Source of the DNA: Phaeodactylibacter sp.
Lineage (GTDB): Bacteria; Bacteroidota; Bacteroidia; Chitinophagales; Saprospiraceae
NCBI GenBank assembly: GCA_020436535.1
Contig: JAGQXQ010000005.1
Coordinates: 973-37,028 of the forward strand
Reading direction: 5' to 3'
DNA: 36,056 bases
The translations under genes were made by a program, and so were the position numbers. This document shows positions 33,298 to 36,056 of this stretch, one piece after another (within the stretch, counting starts at the first letter, position 1; each line of letters begins with the position of its first letter). Below the pieces are notes generated by a model. The model saw nothing but the letters and a program-made list of their open reading frames with translations. It was not told where the DNA came from and ran no database searches.

Positions 33298-35898
33298 ATG
33301 AAGGGCCAACAGGAACCACAATTTCCCCAAAATATATGGGTGCAACTCCAACAGCGCCTCCAAGCCCTGCAAGAAAAAGCACGGAGCGTCTACACCCGTT
33401 ATCCCAAGCTCTCCATTGGGGGGGTAGTGATCGGGGGGCTGGGCCTGCTGGGTTTTTTCACCCTTATGTTCACCTGCGTGCTGGTTTACTTCGGCGCATT
33501 AGGCCCTTTGCCGGGCTACCCGGAGTTGCGGGACATTCAGAATTACAACGCCTCCGAGGCCTATTCCGAGGATGGTGTGCTGCTCGGCAAATACTTCATT
33601 GAAAACCGCATCAATGCTGACCTGGAGGAGATCTCCCCCAATATCATCAACGCCCTGGTTGCTACCGAAGACGCCCGCTTTTTCGAACACAGCGGCGTTG
33701 ACCTGCGTGCCGCAATGCGGGTGATGGTGAAGTCTATATTACTTTCTGATGATTCTTCCGGCGGCGGCAGCACGCTGAGCCAGCAACTGGCTAAAAACCT
33801 TTATCCACGGCGCGATTACCTTACCCTTGATATGCTGGTGAACAAGATCCGGGAGATGTTCATTGCCCGTCGCCTGGAGAAGATCTACACAAAAGAAGAA
33901 CTCCTTCGGCTCTACCTGAATACCGTATCTTTCAGTGAGAACATATTCGGCATCAAAGTTGCCTCACAGCGGTTTTTTGATAAATCCCCCGGCGAGCTCA
34001 ATGTAGAAGAGGCGGCGGTGCTGATCGGCATGCTCAAAGCCACCACTTACTACAGCCCGGTGCGCCATCCTGAACGCGCCACGGAGCGCCGCAATGTGGT
34101 GCTAAAGCAAATGTCGCGATACGGCCACCTAACGGAGCTGGAATACGATTCTTTAAAAGCCCTGCCGCTGAATGTCAAGTACTATAAAGAGGGCAATAAC
34201 CAGGGCCTGGCCACTTACTTTCGCGAGCACTTGCGCCAGGAGGTGGAGGAAATCCTGGAAGATTACACTAAGCCTGATGGTACGCCTTACAACCTCTACA
34301 CCGATGGCCTGCGCATCTACACCACCCTCGATGCCCGTCTGCAACGCTACGCTGAGGAAGCGGTGCAGGAGCATATGGCCTGGCTGCAGGAAGCCTTTAA
34401 CAAGGAGTGGAAAAAGGGCCAGCCATGGGGACGGAACTCCTTGCTGGAAAGGGCCGTCGAGCAGTCGGAACGCTATCAGCTCCTGAAACAAAAAGGAGTC
34501 CCACAGGAGGAGATCGAAGCGATTTTCGCCACCCCCTTGCCCATGACGGTTTTCAGTTGGAATGGAGGAGAGGAGGAACGGGAAATGTCTCCTCTGGATT
34601 CCATCAAATACTACCTCACCATCCTCAATACCGGCTTTTTGGCGATGGACCCCTCCACCGGGCAGGTCAAGGCCTGGGTGGGCGGCATCGACCACAAGTA
34701 CTTCAAATACGACCACGTTATTCAATCCCGCCGGCAGGTGGGGTCTACTTTCAAACCCATCGTTTACGCTACTGCCCTGCAGAGTGGGATGTTGCCCTGC
34801 GAGTATACCTACAACCGGCAGGTGACTTATGCCCAGTACGAAAACTGGGCGCCGCGCAATTCTGATGGGGTGTACGGCGGCGTGTACAGCATGGAAGGAG
34901 CACTGGCGAAATCTATCAATTCTGTTACGGTAGAGATCCTGATGCGCACGGGGATCGACTCGGTGCGCCAACTGGCGGAAGCCATGGGTATTGACGGCTA
35001 CATTCCGAAAACCCCTTCAGTCGCTTTGGGCACGGCAGAAGTGACCCTGGCGGACATGGTGCAGGTGTACGGCACCTTTGCCAACCGCGGTGTGCGCCCG
35101 GAGATGCACTACCTGGACCGCATCGAGACGGCCGAAGGGGATACGGTGGTTATCTTTGACCGGCCCGACCCCCGCCGCTTCCCGGCGGTGCTCACAGAAG
35201 CCCATGCAGACATGATGATCCGGATGCTGGAATCCGTAGTCGATAGTGGCACGGCGCGCAGCCTGCGCTACCAGTATGGCCTGTACAACGACCTGGCGGG
35301 CAAGACCGGGACCACTCAAAACCAGTCGGACGGTTGGTTCATCGGCTTCAACCCCAAACTGGTGGCCGGTGTCTGGGTAGGAGCCGACATGCCACAGATT
35401 CACTTCCGGTCTTTGCGGCTGGGCCAGGGCTCCACCTCGGCGTTGCCCATATTCGGCAAATTCATGCGCAGCGTCTACCGCGATCCTGAGTTCAAATCGA
35501 TCCGCTATGCCCGCTTTACTGAACCGGCAGATACCATTCAGGCCCTGATGGCCTGTCCACCCTACCTGGAAGAGATGCCCATCCTCGCTGGCTTTCAGGA
35601 TGGTTACTTCTACTTCCCCGATGAGCGCAGCCTCCTGGAACGGCTACTCAACGAACCTTATACCGACGAGCAGGGCCGGGTGATCAATGTGCCGCCACGC
35701 CGCACCTATGAGACGGACGAGGAGTACATCCTTCGCCTGCGCGAATATCAGGAACGCCTGCAGCGCCGCGACGAACGGCGGGAAAAACGCAAGCAGTTCT
35801 GGGGCAAGCTGCTATTCGGTAAAGGGGAAGAAGAACAACCGGAGGAAGAGCAAAATTCGAGCGGCTATCATTATTTTGAGAAGAGCGATGGGGGGTAG
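33298..35898 (+). CDS. Class A penicillin-binding protein (glycosyltransferase/transpeptidase)
   Basis: 866 residues; polymerises and cross-links peptidoglycan. A short cytoplasmic N-terminus is followed by a membrane helix at about 37-62. The GT51 domain (about 85-260) has the catalytic Glu124 in ATEDARFFEHSGVD, GGGSTLSQQLAKNLYPRRD, and RLEKIYTKEELLRLYLNTV. The transpeptidase domain has Ser483 in GSTFKPIVYA (SxxK), SIN at 539-541 (SxN) and KTGT at 669-672, followed by SDGWFIGF. This is the PBP1a-type (mrcA/ponA) plan used in Bacteroidota. The C-terminus is a charged Arg/Glu-rich tail (about 800-866) with no domain recognised. The hairpin and repeat cluster upstream may influence its expression. 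Confidence 0.95.
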   Translation: MKGQQEPQFPQNIWVQLQQRLQALQEKARSVYTRYPKLSIGGVVIGGLGLLGFFTLMFTCVLVYFGALGPLPGYPELRDIQNYNASEAYSEDGVLLGKYFIENRINADLEEISPNIINALVATEDARFFEHSGVDLRAAMRVMVKSILLSDDSSGGGSTLSQQLAKNLYPRRDYLTLDMLVNKIREMFIARRLEKIYTKEELLRLYLNTVSFSENIFGIKVASQRFFDKSPGELNVEEAAVLIGMLKATTYYSPVRHPERATERRNVVLKQMSRYGHLTELEYDSLKALPLNVKYYKEGNNQGLATYFREHLRQEVEEILEDYTKPDGTPYNLYTDGLRIYTTLDARLQRYAEEAVQEHMAWLQEAFNKEWKKGQPWGRNSLLERAVEQSERYQLLKQKGVPQEEIEAIFATPLPMTVFSWNGGEEEREMSPLDSIKYYLTILNTGFLAMDPSTGQVKAWVGGIDHKYFKYDHVIQSRRQVGSTFKPIVYATALQSGMLPCEYTYNRQVTYAQYENWAPRNSDGVYGGVYSMEGALAKSINSVTVEILMRTGIDSVRQLAEAMGIDGYIPKTPSVALGTAEVTLADMVQVYGTFANRGVRPEMHYLDRIETAEGDTVVIFDRPDPRRFPAVLTEAHADMMIRMLESVVDSGTARSLRYQYGLYNDLAGKTGTTQNQSDGWFIGFNPKLVAGVWVGADMPQIHFRSLRLGQGSTSALPIFGKFMRSVYRDPEFKSIRYARFTEPADTIQALMACPPYLEEMPILAGFQDGYFYFPDERSLLERLLNEPYTDEQGRVINVPPRRTYETDEEYILRLREYQERLQRRDERREKRKQFWGKLLFGKGEEEQPEEEQNSSGYHYFEKSDGG

Positions 35899-35905
35899 TT
35901 TTGTT

Positions 35906-35970
35906 GTTCGCTGTTCGCTGTTCGCTGTTCGCTGTTCGCTGTTCGCAGGTTCGCAGTTCGCAGGTTCGCC
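35906..35970. repeat. GTTCGCT heptanucleotide tandem repeat
   Basis: Five perfect GTTCGCT copies (35906-35940) are followed by variants GTTCGCA and GGTTCGCA to 35970, then a GAATTCCGAACTCCGAC stretch on the other strand sense. It begins 8 nt after the PBP stop. The remainder to 36056 shows no gene; the window ends there. Confidence 0.88.
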
Positions 35971-36056
35971 CTGCCGAATTCCGAACTCCGACGGTTCTTT
36001 CGCGTAACGGTAAAACGGATTCGCGGCCTGATACCTTTGCCAGCCTGCTGAGCCTG

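Overview
The window is about 36 kb of a chromosome from a member of the Bacteroidota, most likely a Saprospiria/Lewinella-type marine or sludge bacterium. The evidence is: two proteins ending in the gliding-motility-associated C-terminal domain used for type IX secretion (one with SprB-type repeats), a fragment with a second kind of T9SS tail, a fused E1 alpha/beta 2-oxoacid dehydrogenase, promoters of the Bacteroidota form (TTTG, about 20 nt, TAnnTTTG), and the order coaX / outer-membrane protein / TPR protein. The genus is inference.

Layout. 1-4.9 kb: 3' part of purH, then coaX, an outer-membrane protein and a periplasmic TPR protein, closely packed on the + strand. 5-6.6 kb: nadE, convergent. 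6.7-7.5 kb: a VapBC-like toxin-antitoxin pair with visible operator half-sites. 7.6-10.6 kb: dnaX and a Crp/Fnr regulator. 10.6-12.6 kb: a secreted T9SS substrate on the - strand. 13.2-16.4 kb: a UvrD-type helicase fused to an iron-sulfur RecB-like nuclease. 16.8-19 kb: a prolyl-oligopeptidase lipoprotein. 19-20.5 kb: two broken genes joined head to head, an FG-GAP/T9SS protein fragment and a 7TMR-DISM sensor kinase that lost its start and its middle. 20.6-22.2 kb: a LuxR-type response regulator and a dienelactone-hydrolase-like lipoprotein. 22.4-25.3 kb: fused 2-oxoacid dehydrogenase E1 and a class I methyltransferase. 25.7-32.9 kb: a surface block with a 1554-residue cohesin/SprB/CHU_C adhesin and a 671-residue very acidic curlin-like repeat protein. 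33.3-35.9 kb: a class A penicillin-binding protein.

Functionally this is mostly core metabolism (purine, CoA, NAD, keto acids), replication and repair, and wall synthesis, mixed with cell-surface genes. The most unusual protein is the curlin-like one at 30.8-32.9 kb: about 27 units of exactly 24 residues combining the curlin QxGxxN signature with an Asp-rich loop resembling calcium-binding DxDxDG loops. No csgE/F/G-type assembly gene is present in the window.

Non-coding DNA is rich in structured repeats: heptanucleotide tandem repeats (between genes and inside the dnaX linker), perfect palindromes sharing an AGGTTT-N3-AAACCT core, a nested 25-bp inverted repeat, three back-to-back hairpins before the curlin-like gene and a roughly 170-nt imperfect palindrome after it. 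No rRNA, tRNA, CRISPR array or intact insertion sequence was recognised. All assignments were made by reading the sequence; no database search was run.
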